A DNA stretch of 64,000 nt from Oasisia sp. SBJ-2009 (GCA_964017155.1 OZ024858.1:30240687-30304686), one strand, 5' to 3'. Positions 27,101 to 34,249 are shown, counted from the stretch's first letter. Numbers and translations: made by a program. Notes: generated from the letters alone by a model not told the origin.

Positions 27101-30100
27101 GCGCCATAGAGCACCGTGTGATTATGGCGCTATATAAATATTGTATTTTATTTTATTATTATTATTATTACAATTGCAGCAATCAAATTTTGTGCTTATT
27201 GTGAACACTGTGTCGAGCTTATTTAACAACGTTGTTGTGTTGTCGTTTCAGTCCAACTTCCTGGACAGTAAAGGGACTTGAGACTGAGAGGTGACTGTTT
27301 GTTGTGTTGTTGTTTCAGTCCTACTTCCAGCAGGTGCCCCCCAGTCTTGTGCAGTTCTCCCTCGAGGAGCCAGACACGGTTGTCTACACAGGCTACGGCA
27401 TGCACAAACAGGTGCTGTTCTACAGCCTGGCCCACAAGAAGGTAGGTCCACGTTCCTTCTTGTTCCTCTCTTGGCATCCCTTCTTGTTCCTCGCTTGGCA
27501 TCCCTTCTTGTTCCTCTCTTGGCATCCCTTCTTGTTCCTCTCTTGGCATCCCTTCTTGTTCCTCTCTTGGCATCCCTTCTTGTTCCTCTCTTGGCATCCC
27601 TTCTTGTTCCCCTCTTGGCATCCCTTCTTGTTCCTCTCTTGGCATCCCTTCTTGTTCCGCTCTTGGCATCCCTTCTTGTTCCCCTCTTGGCATCCCTTCT
27701 TGTTCCTCTCTTGGCATCCCTTCTTGTTCCTCTCTTGGCATCCCTTCTTGTTCCCCTCTTGGCATCCCTTCTTGTTCCTCCCTTGGCATCCCTTCTTGTT
27801 CCTCCCTTGGCATCCCTTCTTGTTCCTCTCTTGGCATCCCTTCTTGTTCCTCTCTTGGCATCCCTTCTTGTTCCTCTCTTGGCATCCCTTCTTGTTCCTC
27901 TCTTGGCATCCCTTCTTGTTCCTCTCTTGGCATCCCTTCTTGTTCCCCTCTTGGCATCCCTTCTTGTTCCCCTCTTGGCATCCCTTCTTGTTCCCCTCTT
28001 GGCATCCCTTCTTGTTCCTCTCTTGGCATCCCTTCTTGTTCCTCCCTTGGCATCCCTTCTTGTTCCTCTCTTGGCATCCCTTCTTGTTCCTCTCTTGGCA
28101 TCCCTTCTTGTTCCTCTCTTGGCATCCCTTCTTGTTCCTCTCTTGGCATCCCTTCTTGTTCCTCTCTTGGCATCCCTTCTTGTTCCTCTCTTGGCATCCC
28201 TTCTTGTTCCTCTCTTGGCATCCCTTCTTGTTCCTCCCTTGGCATCCCTTCTTGTTCCTCCCTTGGCATCCCTTCTTGTTCCTCCCTTGGCATCCCTTCT
28301 TGTTCCTCTCTTGGCATCCCTTCTTGTTCCTCTCTTGGCATCCCTTCTTGTTCCCCTCTTGGCATCCCTTCTTGTTCCCCTCTTGGCATCCCTTCTTGTT
28401 CCCCTCTTGGCATCCCTTCTTGTTCCTCTCTTGGCATCCCTTCTTGTTCCTCCCTTGGCATCCCTTCTTGTTCCTCTCTTGGCATCCCTTCTTGTTCCTC
28501 TCTTGGCATCCCTTCTTGTTCCTCTCTTGGCATCCCTTCTTGTTCCTCTCTTGGCATCCCTTCTTGTTCCTCTCTTGGCATCCCTTCTTGTTCCTCTCTT
28601 GGCATCCCTTCTTGATCCTCTCTTGGCATCCCTTCTTGTTCCCCTCTTGGCATCCCTTCTTGTTCCCCTCTTGGCATCCCTTCTTGTTCCCCTCTTGGCA
28701 TCCCTTCTTGTTCCCCTCTTGGCATCCCTTCTTGATCCTCTCTTGGCATCCCTTCTTGTTCCTCTCTTGGCATCCCTTCTTGTTCCTCTCTTGGCATCCC
28801 TTCTTGTTCCCCTCTTGGCATCCCTTCTTGTTCCCCTCTTGGCATCCCTTCTTGTTCCCCTCTTGGCATCCCTTCTTGATCCTCTCTTGGCATCCCTTCT
28901 TGTTCCCCTCTTGGCATCCCTTCTTGTTCCCCTCTTGGCATCCCTTCTTGTTCCCCTCTTGGCATCCCTTCTTGTTCCCCTCTTGGCATCCCTTCTTGAT
29001 CCTCTCTTGGCATCCCTTCTTGTTCCTCTCTTGGCATCCCTTCTTGTTCCCCTCTTGGCATCCCTTCTTGTTCCCCTCTTGGCATCCCTTCTTGATCCTC
29101 TCTTGGCATCCCTTCTTGTTCCCCTCTTGGCATCCCTTCTTGTTCCTCTCTTGGCATCCCTGTCGTCAGGGGTGAGGTTGGTCGTGGTTATCATCATATT
29201 TTTCTTCGTCTTTTCTTTCCTCACTTTTCTCTCACAATGTTCTCTGCCAACAGTCTCCAACTCCTTCTGTCTTTTGCTGTCGTTCTCCGTTCTCCTCCAA
29301 CTCTTTCCAGATCTCTCTTATCACAACCCTCACATCCACATCACATGCATTAACTGTTATCAAGTAACTGTGTCGGACATTATAATTGTAATAAGAGGAT
29401 TGTGGTTCTCACGTCATTCACGTGTAACATGGTTTATATAATATGGCGACACAGTCATTAAATGTACCAACAGAGAAAGCAATGTGATGCCATGCTTGAT
29501 GGCCTATGTATGGATCAGTGCATGTGACATACAGTAGAATGAGGTCATGTGCTGGCTGTTGTAGATCCTGAGGACGGTCAAGCTGTCCCACTGGGCCACG
29601 TCGATGGACATGTGTCCAGGCAGTCCCCTCTTTGCCATCGGCAACAGTGGTCAGTGACAATTCTGTTTCCAATATAATTTACTTTACTGTCATACATTTG
29701 TTCCGCAGTAGTCCTGTTGTGCATCCTGAGACAGTCAAGTGATAGAGTGTGTCCAGAGTAGTGTAGTTGCTTCGTATGATGCCAACTATGTTGTAATCCC
29801 TATGATAATATGTGGAAGACTTCTGTATAATACACATGATTTAAATTTATGAATACAGTTTTCATTTAATCCACGTAACAATCATGGTTCATTTGGCGTT
29901 CACGTTGCACTGTCATTTGAATAATAATGATAATTAATTTGATGATTGATAGAATGTATGTTGATTAGCACTTTATAAATTGTTCAGCTGAGGAGTCACC
30001 TGCAGAATAAACCCATACGCATAAAATTGTATGTTGTGTAGATCTGCCCTTGCAATATGCATCATGTCTAACCCCTTTTTCAAATACCTTTATTGTACAA

Positions 30101-32754
30101 CAGGGGGAAGTTATCTCGTGGTGTTTGCTATTATGTTGTTGTAAACGAATACAATAAAACAAATGCCAAGAATCATGTATGATCAAAATAAATAGAATAA
30201 GAAATAAATAGCACAGAACAATCTGCCAGTCATTTAAGAAACATCAAGTATATATATAACATACATCAGTAAAGGACCATACACCACATGCACACACACA
30301 CACACACACATACGCACGTTCTCATGTAGCCAGGAGGCAGATCATTTAGAAAATGGATAGAGGTTGGGATGAAGGATTTTCAAGAATGAGCAAGTCTTAG
30401 CGTAGGCAGGTGAAACCAACGACCAGATGGGAACAGATTGTAACAGTGTTTTAAAGAAATCTTCCTTCCCGTCCTCTGTGCCTCCGTCTGTACAGTGCTT
30501 CCCCCTGTGTACGTAGTGTGTCTAGCTGCTGTACAGTACCTGTCCCTGTGTATGTAGTGTGTGTAGCTGCTGTACAGTACCTGTCCCTGTGTACGTAGTG
30601 TGTCTAGCTGCTGTACAGTACCTGTCCCTGTGTATGTAGTGTGTCTAGCTGCTGTACAGTACCTGTCCCTGTGTATGTAGTGTGTCTAGCTGCTGTACAG
30701 TACCTGTCCCTGTGTACGTAGTGTGTCTAGCTGCTGTACAGTACCTGTCCCTGTGTATGTAGTGTGTCTAGCTGCTGTACAGTACCTGTCCCTGTGTACG
30801 TAGTGTGTCTAGCTGCTGTACAGTACCTGTCCCTGTGTATGTAGTGTGTCTAGCTGATGTACAGTGCCTGTCCCTGTGTATGTAGTGCGTCTAGCTGCTG
30901 TACAGTACCTGTCCCTGTGTACGTAGTGTGTCTAGCTGATGTACAGTACCTGTCCCTGTGTACGTAGTGTGTCTAGCTGATGTACAGTACCTGTCCCTGT
31001 GTATGTAGTGTGTCTAGCTGCTGTACAGTACCTGTCCCTGTGTACGTAGTGTGTCTAGCTGCTGTACAGTACCTGTCCCTGTGTATGTAGTGTGTCTAGC
31101 TGCTGTACAGTACCTGTCCCTGTGTACGTAGTGTGTCTAGCTGCTGTACAGTACCTGTCCCTGTGTATGTACTGTGTCTAGCTGATGTACAGTACCTGTC
31201 CCTGTGTATGTAGTGCGTCTAGCTGCTGTACAGTACCTGTCCCTGTGTACGTAGTGTGTCTAGCTGATGTACAGTACCTGTCCCTGTGTACGTAGTGTGT
31301 CTAGCTGATGTACAGTACCTGTCCCTGTGTACGTAGTGTGTCTAGCTGCTGTACAGTACCTGTCCCTGTGTATGTAGTGTGTCTAGCTGATGTACAGTAC
31401 CTGTCCCTGTGTATGTAGTGTGTCTAGCTGCTGTACAGTACCTGTCCCTGTGTGTGTACTGTGTCTAGCTGATGTACAGTACCTGTCCCTGTGAATGTAG
31501 TGTGTCTAGCTGATGTACAGTACCTGTCTCTGTGTATGTAGTGTGTCTAGCTGATGTACAGTACCTGACCTGTGTATGTAGTGTGTCTAGCTGATGTACA
31601 GTACCTGTCCCTGTGTATGTAGTGTGTCTAGCTGATGTACAGTACTTGTCCCTGTGTATGTAGTGTGTCTAGCTGATGTACAGTACCTGACCTGTGTATG
31701 TAGTGTGTCTAGCTGATGTACAGTACCTGTCCCTGTGTATGTAGTGTGTCTAGCTGATGTACAGTACCTGTCCCTGTGTATGTAGTGTGTCTAGCTGCTG
31801 TACAGTACCTGTCCCTGTCCCTGTCCCTGTGTATGTAGTGTGTCTAGCTGCTGTACAGTACCTGTCCCTGTCCCTGTGTATGTAGTGTGTCTAGCTGCTG
31901 TACAGTACCTGTCCCTGTGTATGTAGTGTGTGTAGCTGCTGTACAGTACCTGTCCCTGTGTATGTAGTGTGTCTAGCTGATGTACAGTACCTGTCCCTGT
32001 GTATGTAGTGTGTCTAGCTGATGTACAGTACTTGTCCCTGTGTATGTAATGTGTCTAGCTGCTGTACAGTACCTGTCCCTGTGTATGTAGTGTGTCTAGC
32101 TGCTGTACAGTACCTGTCCCTGTGTATGTAGTGTGTCTAGCTGCTGTACAGTATCTGTCCCTGTGTATGTAGTGTGTCTAGCTGATGTACAGTACCTGTC
32201 CCTGTGTATGTAGTGTGTCTAGCTGATGTACAGTACCTGTCCCTGTGTATGTAGTGTGTCTAGCTGATGTACAGTACCTGTCTCTGTGTATGTAGTGTGT
32301 CTAGCTGATGTACAGTACCTGTCCCTGTGTATGTAGTGTGTCTAGCTGCTGTACAGTACCTGTCTCTGTGTATGTAGTGTGTCTAGCTGATGTACAGTAC
32401 CTGTCCCTGTGTATGTAGTGTGTCTAGCTGATGTACAGTACCTGTCCCTCTGTATGTAGTGTGTCTAGCTGATGTACAGTACCTGTCCCTGTGTATGTAG
32501 TGTGTCTAGCTGCTGTACAGTACCTGACCCGTGTATGTAGTGTGTCTACCTCCTGTACTGTAAGTAGCCAGTAGTACAAGTTCAAGTCTGATGTTCCAGA
32601 GCGTCTCCTCAAGCTCATTGACTACTACGAGGGCAGCTTCCAGGACTTTGTAGGCCACAACGACAGCGTCCAGCTCGTGAAGTTCTCGTCCGACGGGTCA
32701 CTCTTCTTCTCCGCGGCACACGCCGAAATACTCATCTGGGAGGTGGTGGCATAA
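672..32754 (+). CDS. WDR90: WDR90/POC16-like WD40 protein, 3' part of gene (29 exons)
   Basis: Join: 672-833, 2008-2132, 3424-3540, 3973-4043, 4554-4718, 5281-5420, 6358-6619, 6985-7152, 7696-7824, 9025-9170, 10446-10483, 10674-10823, 12790-12899, 13243-13416, 14535-14637, 14888-14962, 15657-15703, 16566-16722, 17198-17439, 20289-20436, 21426-21625, 21965-22054, 23162-23281, 23645-23894, 25344-25474, 26677-26853, 27319-27441, 29565-29649, 32600-32754. All junctions are AG/GT and phases agree throughout, giving about 1,353 codons including the stop. Residues 1-495 are a first WD40 block (NVRLW, GFLRLW, TIRVWD, VVKIWD), 496-652 a variable linker, and 653-1352 a second WD40 block (QICLWS, VSVWDTR, LRVWS, EILIWE). 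Order and wording of blades match vertebrate WDR90, for example [11 protein letters not shown] then GYNGNGR. The family is known as a centriolar microtubule-wall protein whose N-terminal CFA20/DUF667 domain binds microtubules; that part would lie upstream of the window. Identification is from remembered sequence, not a search. Confidence 0.9.
834..1565. other. Intron 1 sequence without recognised features
   Basis: AT-rich intron. Nothing coding or repeated is recognised before the LINE fragment. Confidence 0.5.
1566..1888 (+). mobile_element. CR1-like LINE, 3' reverse-transcriptase tail fragment
   Basis: Reads [20 protein letters not shown], then [11 protein letters not shown], then [15 protein letters not shown] and a stop. 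This is the usual end of CR1/L2-type ORF2 (RR-RGD, then RxxFFSxR, then SVNSFKNRLD). The 5' part is missing, so it is a dead fragment in intron 1. Confidence 0.8.
2008..2132 (+). CDS. WDR90: WDR90 exon 2
   Basis: Encodes [16 protein letters not shown] and [10 protein letters not shown], typical WDR90 wording between blades. Acceptor tgtccag, donor GTGAAC. Phase joins exon 1 exactly. Confidence 0.9.
2133..3280. other. Intron 2, AT-rich, no gene
   Basis: Holds A-rich, AATAAA-dense low-complexity sequence at 2340-2520 and a loosely telomere-like TTAGGG stretch at 3150-3230 that is too irregular to mean anything. No exon is supported. Confidence 0.5.
3288..3362. repeat. 14-bp tandem repeat before exon 3
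   Basis: Five copies of ccactggcaactgt in the intron, ending about 60 bases before the exon 3 acceptor. It does not include the splice site. Confidence 0.9.
3424..3540 (+). CDS. WDR90: WDR90 exon 3
   Basis: Encodes the blade [15 protein letters not shown] after a cgctgcag acceptor; donor GTAAAC. A 14-bp tandem repeat ends about 60 bases upstream of it. Confidence 0.92.
3973..4043 (+). CDS. WDR90: WDR90 exon 4
   Basis: Encodes [20 protein letters not shown], the start of the next blade. I chose the strong donor GTGAGT at 4044. An in-frame alternative GTGGTG at 4041 would drop one valine and fit the human sequence slightly better. Confidence 0.85.
4044..4553. other. Intron 4, no recognised features
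   Basis: AT-rich unique-looking sequence with no repeat family or exon. Confidence 0.5.
4554..4718 (+). CDS. WDR90: WDR90 exon 5
   Basis: Encodes [15 protein letters not shown] and [15 protein letters not shown], one full WD40 blade with the classic WD dipeptide. 55 codons, phase 0 at both ends. Confidence 0.93.
4719..5280. other. Intron 5, no recognised features
   Basis: AT-rich sequence. Nothing supports a gene or mobile element. Confidence 0.5.
5281..5420 (+). CDS. WDR90: WDR90 exon 6
   Basis: Encodes [11 protein letters not shown] and [14 protein letters not shown], a blade in which WD is replaced by FN. Donor GTAAGT after two bases of the AAA codon completed by exon 7. Confidence 0.92.
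5421..5960. other. Intron 6, unique part
   Basis: AT-rich sequence leading into the TA microsatellite. No features seen. Confidence 0.5.
5990..6295. repeat. TA microsatellite with embedded GTAGATATA/TATATCTAC palindromes
   Basis: About 300 bases of TA repeats interrupted by inverted motifs (tatgtagata and tatctacata) that could fold into hairpins. It ends about 60 bases before exon 7. Confidence 0.95.
6358..6619 (+). CDS. WDR90: WDR90 exon 7
   Basis: Longest exon of the first block. Encodes [36 protein letters not shown] and [11 protein letters not shown], spanning two blades. It sits 60 bases after a long TA microsatellite. Confidence 0.93.
6985..7152 (+). CDS. WDR90: WDR90 exon 8
   Basis: Encodes [11 protein letters not shown] and [18 protein letters not shown], matching the LLVSTSSN blade of vertebrate WDR90. 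56 codons, phase 0. Confidence 0.92.
7153..7695. other. Intron 8, no recognised features
   Basis: Unique-looking AT-rich intron sequence. Confidence 0.5.
7696..7824 (+). CDS. WDR90: WDR90 exon 9
   Basis: Encodes [19 protein letters not shown] followed by VVKIWDYGM, a complete canonical blade. 43 codons, phase 0. Confidence 0.93.
7988..8843. repeat. 107-bp minisatellite in intron 9
   Basis: Eight near-identical AT-rich units starting tgtgattgcaattttataat. The array lies inside the intron and does not reach either splice site. Confidence 0.95.
9025..9170 (+). CDS. WDR90: WDR90 exon 10
   Basis: Encodes [18 protein letters not shown] and EAIFLWDFL, the last blade of the first block. Its last 25 bases and the donor GTAAGT are amplified into the 35-bp minisatellite that follows. 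Confidence 0.92.
9146..10235. repeat. 35-bp minisatellite spanning the exon 10 donor
   Basis: About 31 units. Each joins roughly 25 bases of exon 10 (through caaacaacagcctcga) to the donor gtaagtag, so about thirty copies of a strong 5' splice site follow the real one. Divergence rises towards the distal end. Confidence 0.95.
10446..10483 (+). CDS. WDR90: WDR90 exon 11 (micro-exon)
   Basis: A 38-base exon encoding [12 protein letters not shown]. Both phases fit exons 10 and 12. It starts the poorly conserved linker between the two WD40 blocks, so sequence similarity does not help confirm it. Confidence 0.7.
10674..10823 (+). CDS. WDR90: WDR90 exon 12
   Basis: Linker exon encoding [19 protein letters not shown] and ending SDIQRDG. 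Its last 24 bases form part of the 33-bp minisatellite that follows, and its frame stays open through that array to a TGA at 11348, so the true donor is ambiguous. I chose the first GTGGGT because its phase joins exon 13. Confidence 0.75.
10800..12505. repeat. 33-bp minisatellite spanning the exon 12 donor
   Basis: About 51 units of 24 exon bases (ttagtgacatccagagggac and gag) plus gtgggtgtg. Unit length is a multiple of three. Variants with ccactggtatgg or cttccagtgggatgg replace the core in places. Long reading frames on both strands here are by-products. Confidence 0.95.
12790..12899 (+). CDS. WDR90: WDR90 exon 13
   Basis: Acidic linker exon ([20 protein letters not shown]). Acceptor gtctatag, donor GTAAGT. 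Phase fits the first donor of exon 12. Confidence 0.75.
13243..13416 (+). CDS. WDR90: WDR90 exon 14
   Basis: Linker exon, basic and proline-rich, with [18 protein letters not shown] and ending HALAQ before GTGAGT. A shorter form from an internal acceptor at 13336-13338 (ccccag) would need a different upstream phase, so the long form is preferred. Confidence 0.75.
13430..14205. repeat. 21-bp minisatellite in intron 14
   Basis: About 37 units of gtgggtgtggttatgttggt. G-rich on the plus strand. It starts just after the donor but does not contain it. Confidence 0.95.
14535..14637 (+). CDS. WDR90: WDR90 exon 15
   Basis: Encodes [20 protein letters not shown] and [14 protein letters not shown], the most diagnostic WDR90 segment in the window. 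It opens the second WD40 block. Confidence 0.95.
14888..14962 (+). CDS. WDR90: WDR90 exon 16
   Basis: Encodes [20 protein letters not shown], matching the FAYTCGRLVVVEDL blade of the vertebrate protein. Phase 1 at both ends. Confidence 0.93.
15285..15630. repeat. 41-bp minisatellite before exon 17
   Basis: Eight units containing gccgtagctcatgtgagaag, ending about 25 bases before the exon 17 acceptor. Confidence 0.95.
15657..15703 (+). CDS. WDR90: WDR90 exon 17
   Basis: A 47-base exon encoding [16 protein letters not shown], the GH-to-start part of a WD40 blade. Acceptor tttcccag, donor GTAAGT. Confidence 0.9.
15867..15945 (+). mobile_element. tRNA-derived SINE head
   Basis: Contains box A-like gtggctcaggggtagaa and box B-like aggttcaaattc at tRNA spacing, followed by SINE body. 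This is a retroposon head, not a functional tRNA. Confidence 0.7.
15946..16475 (+). mobile_element. SINE body and tail with an internal gtcagggaaa cluster
   Basis: Carries tgagtacctggctatagaca and the tail gcgctatataagaacttgcc. Positions 16025-16160 hold several copies of gtcagggaaa, which look like a separate insert because the related copy at 22950-23130 lacks them. Confidence 0.6.
16566..16722 (+). CDS. WDR90: WDR90 exon 18
   Basis: Encodes [19 protein letters not shown] and [16 protein letters not shown]. Completes one blade and starts the next; ends with one base of a glycine codon before GTACGT. Confidence 0.94.
17198..17439 (+). CDS. WDR90: WDR90 exon 19
   Basis: Encodes [37 protein letters not shown] and TLLFWLLDE, spanning two blades. 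Phase joins exon 18 at a glycine. Confidence 0.94.
17440..18040. other. Intron 19, unique part
   Basis: AT-rich sequence before the minisatellite. No features seen. Confidence 0.5.
18052..20352. repeat. 46/79-bp minisatellite spanning the exon 20 acceptor
   Basis: About 45 units of 46 bp, then three units of about 79 bp next to the exon. Each unit has tctgttgttgttgtag (the acceptor) followed by acgggtggggatgac (the exon start). The long units carry about 63 exon bases; the short ones lack 33 of them. Confidence 0.95.
20289..20436 (+). CDS. WDR90: WDR90 exon 20
   Basis: Encodes [20 protein letters not shown] and [20 protein letters not shown]. About 48 copies of its acceptor and first exon bases lie just upstream. 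I chose the last acceptor because only it leads into the intact exon without crossing another repeat unit. Confidence 0.9.
20437..21425. other. Intron 20, no recognised features
   Basis: About 1 kb of unique-looking AT-rich sequence. No exon was needed to keep phase. Confidence 0.5.
21426..21625 (+). CDS. WDR90: WDR90 exon 21
   Basis: Encodes [20 protein letters not shown] and [18 protein letters not shown], matching the LDGAVVSASFDD segment of vertebrate WDR90. Acceptor gctttcag, donor GTGAGA. Confidence 0.94.
21965..22054 (+). CDS. WDR90: WDR90 exon 22
   Basis: Encodes [18 protein letters not shown] and [10 protein letters not shown]. Its last 29 bases and donor GTAGGA are repeated about 14 times downstream. 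Confidence 0.93.
22026..22722. repeat. 49-bp minisatellite spanning the exon 22 donor
   Basis: About 14 units of the last 29 exon bases (tcagactcgtgtcaggacac and atctgtaag) followed by gtaggac, so each unit repeats the exon end and 5' splice site. Confidence 0.95.
22950..23130 (+). mobile_element. SINE body/tail fragment
   Basis: Shares tgagtacctggct, acttcccagagaag and the tail gtaagaactttcc with 15985-16475. The tRNA-like head is absent. Confidence 0.6.
23162..23281 (+). CDS. WDR90: WDR90 exon 23
   Basis: Encodes [19 protein letters not shown] and [17 protein letters not shown], a canonical blade. 40 codons, phase 0. Confidence 0.94.
23282..23325. repeat. Short 10-bp tandem repeat
   Basis: Four to five copies of gtgtcctagt at the start of intron 23. 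Confidence 0.8.
23645..23894 (+). CDS. WDR90: WDR90 exon 24
   Basis: Encodes [30 protein letters not shown] and [19 protein letters not shown]. Ends one base into a glycine codon before GTGCGT, where an 18-bp minisatellite begins. Confidence 0.93.
23895..24893. repeat. 18-bp minisatellite in intron 24
   Basis: About 55 units of gtctctacagcgtctgtg beginning directly at the donor (gtgcgtctgtgg). Each unit ends ctctacag or ctccag, so it also repeats an acceptor-like motif. Confidence 0.95.
24895..25343. other. Intron 24, distal unique part
   Basis: AT-rich sequence between the array and exon 25. No features seen. Confidence 0.5.
25344..25474 (+). CDS. WDR90: WDR90 exon 25
   Basis: Encodes [20 protein letters not shown] and [13 protein letters not shown], matching the DHQGAPIS segment of the human protein. 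Confidence 0.93.
25597..25794 (-). mobile_element. tRNA-derived SINE, minus strand
   Basis: On the minus strand it starts ggggagtggtggtcgcgcgg, continues tagagcaccgg, then ggttcaatccc as box B. It resembles a tRNA-Asp head followed by a SINE body (tttggaagagacattaaaag). Confidence 0.7.
25800..26395. other. Intron 25, unique part with a short CA-rich stretch
   Basis: Nothing recognised apart from a CA-rich patch at 26035-26075. Confidence 0.5.
26398..26628. repeat. Degenerate agatcatcc tandem repeat
   Basis: About ten diverged copies built on agatcatccactacatgag, far more decayed than the other minisatellites of this gene. Confidence 0.8.
26677..26853 (+). CDS. WDR90: WDR90 exon 26
   Basis: Encodes [20 protein letters not shown] and [13 protein letters not shown], near identical in layout to LWLAASGDQRVSVWASDW of human WDR90. 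59 codons, phase 0. Confidence 0.95.
27090..27172 (+). mobile_element. SINE 3' tail
   Basis: Sequence gtaaagcgccatagagcacc then atggcgctatataaatattg and an ATT microsatellite, the usual end of a tRNA-derived retroposon. Confidence 0.55.
27319..27441 (+). CDS. WDR90: WDR90 exon 27
   Basis: Encodes [19 protein letters not shown] and [11 protein letters not shown] second copy of its acceptor lies 67 bases upstream and would lead straight to a stop codon. Confidence 0.92.
27451..29162. repeat. 24-bp minisatellite in intron 27
   Basis: About 71 units of ttcctctcttggcatccctt plus cttg, in register with no indels. Unit length is a multiple of three and lacks stops, so several frames on both strands stay open for over 600 codons; none is supported as coding. 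Confidence 0.95.
29170..29564. other. Intron 27, distal unique part
   Basis: Pyrimidine-rich then AT-rich sequence leading to exon 28. No features seen. Confidence 0.5.
29565..29649 (+). CDS. WDR90: WDR90 exon 28
   Basis: Encodes [19 protein letters not shown] and SPLFAIGNS. Ends with one base of a glutamate codon completed by exon 29. Confidence 0.9.
29650..30480. other. Intron 28, proximal unique part
   Basis: AT-rich sequence with a short CA microsatellite at about 30290-30310. Confidence 0.5.
30485..32560. repeat. 41-bp minisatellite in intron 28
   Basis: About 50 units containing tgtacagtacctgtccctgt and gtatgtagtgtgtctagctg. It stops about 40 bases before the last acceptor. Two units have extra ccctgt insertions at about 31810-31880. 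Confidence 0.95.
32600..32754 (+). CDS. WDR90: WDR90 exon 29 (last)
   Basis: Encodes [20 protein letters not shown] and [15 protein letters not shown] then TAA at 32752. The acceptor gttccag at 32599 is the one whose phase joins exon 28, and it aligns residue for residue with the human C-terminus. The final coding bases are amplified into the 38-bp array after the stop. Confidence 0.9.
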
Positions 32755-33716
32755 TGATGTGAGGGTGTCAGAGATACTCATCTGGGAGATGGTGATGTGA
32801 GGGTGTCAGAGATACTCATCTGGGAGATGGTGATGTGAGGGTGTCAGAGATACTCATCTGGGAGATGGTGATGTGAGGGTGTCAGAGATACTCATCTGGG
32901 AGATGGTGATGTGAGGGTGTCAGAGATACTCATCTGGGAGATGGTGATGTGAGGGTGTCAGAGATACTCATCTGGGAGATGGTGATGTGAGGGTGTCAGA
33001 GATACTTGTCTGGGAGATGGTGATGTGAGGGTGTCAGAGATACTTGTCTGGGAGATGGTGATGTGAGGGTGTCAGAGATACTCATCTGGGAGATGGTGAT
33101 GTGAGGGTGTCAGAGATACTTGTCTGGGAGGTGGTGATGTGAGGGTGTCAGAGATACATGTCTGGGAGGTGGTGATGTGAGGGTGTCAGAGATACTTGTC
33201 TGGGAGGTGGTCATGTCAGGGTGTCAGAGATACTTGTCTGGAGGTGGTCATGTGAGGGTGTCAGAGATACTCGTCTGGGAGGTGGTGATGTGAGGGTGTC
33301 AGAGATACTCATCTGGGAGGTAGTGATGTGAGGGTGTCAGAGATACTTGTCTGGGAGGTGGTGATGTGACGGTGTCAGAGATACTTGTCTGGGAGGTGGT
33401 GATGTGAGGGTGTCAGAGATACTTGTCTGGGAGGTGGTGATGTGACGGTGTCAGAGATACTTGTCTGGAGGTGGTGATGTGAGGGTGTCAGAGATACTTG
33501 TCTGGGAGGTAGTGATGTGAGGGTGTCAGAGATACTCGTCTGGGAGGTGGTGATGTGAGGGTGTCAGAGATACTTGTCTGGGAGGTGGTGATGTGAGGGT
33601 GTCAGAGATACTTGTCTGGGAGGTGGTGATGTGAGGGTGTCAGAGATACTTGTCTGGGAGGTGGTGATGTGGGGGTGTCAGAGATACTTGTCTGGGAGGT
33701 GGTGATGTGAGAGGGA
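32726..33716. repeat. 38-bp minisatellite spanning the WDR90 stop codon
   Basis: About 25 units. The founder is the end of the coding sequence (gaaatactcatctgggaggt through the TAA) plus the first 3' UTR bases. Downstream units lost eight bases (gcataatg) but still read EILIWEMVM then TGA. Confidence 0.95.
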
Positions 33717-33758
33717 CTCAGTCTGTTGTCTTTCATGTGCAACATCGGTTGGAATTTA

Positions 33759-33764
33759 AATAAA
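33759..33764 (+). terminator. Candidate WDR90 poly(A) signal
   Basis: First AATAAA after the stop codon and just after the 3' minisatellite ends. If used, the 3' UTR would be about 1 kb and almost wholly minisatellite. A second AATAAA lies at about 34198. Confidence 0.5.
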
Positions 33765-34249
33765 ACAAAATAATGTACCTGCCGACAGGAGGCAAGGCAA
33801 ATTAATGTATGTGTTTATACAATACGAATCACTGCTTTATTTGTTGTTCTAGCTATAGATAAATGTTGCTGTGAATGTAAATTGTTGTTTTAAACACAAA
33901 TTGTTCTAAAATGACAATGATTCATTGTCAGTGTTGTGATGCCATACTATGTCATTGGCAATCTCTATATACACAATTGGTGTCTTACGTTACATAAATA
34001 AGTGAAGTTAGCATACGTAATTTTTAAATAATTCATAACTTGGCAGTGGCAGTTAATTAATTATATGAACTCATAACAACTACCAGCAGATTGCTACAGG
34101 AACTGTTTTGTGTGGTTTGTATGAACACACCTGTGTGTATAGATTTTCTGTGTGAAAAGTGTTGTTGTTTTGTGAATATTTGTATTTATTTATTTAGAAA
34201 ATAAAGTTTCCACAAGACTTCTTGCTGTACGAGTTATTACAAGCAGCAA
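33765..34249. other. Intergenic sequence after WDR90
   Basis: AT-rich. No gene or repeat recognised before the transposon end. Confidence 0.5.

Noticed and set aside
27223..29441. Very long open frames on both strands (over 600 codons) in the 24-bp array
   Set aside because: They are repeats of one 8-residue unit in every frame, have no splice or start context, and lie inside an intron of WDR90.
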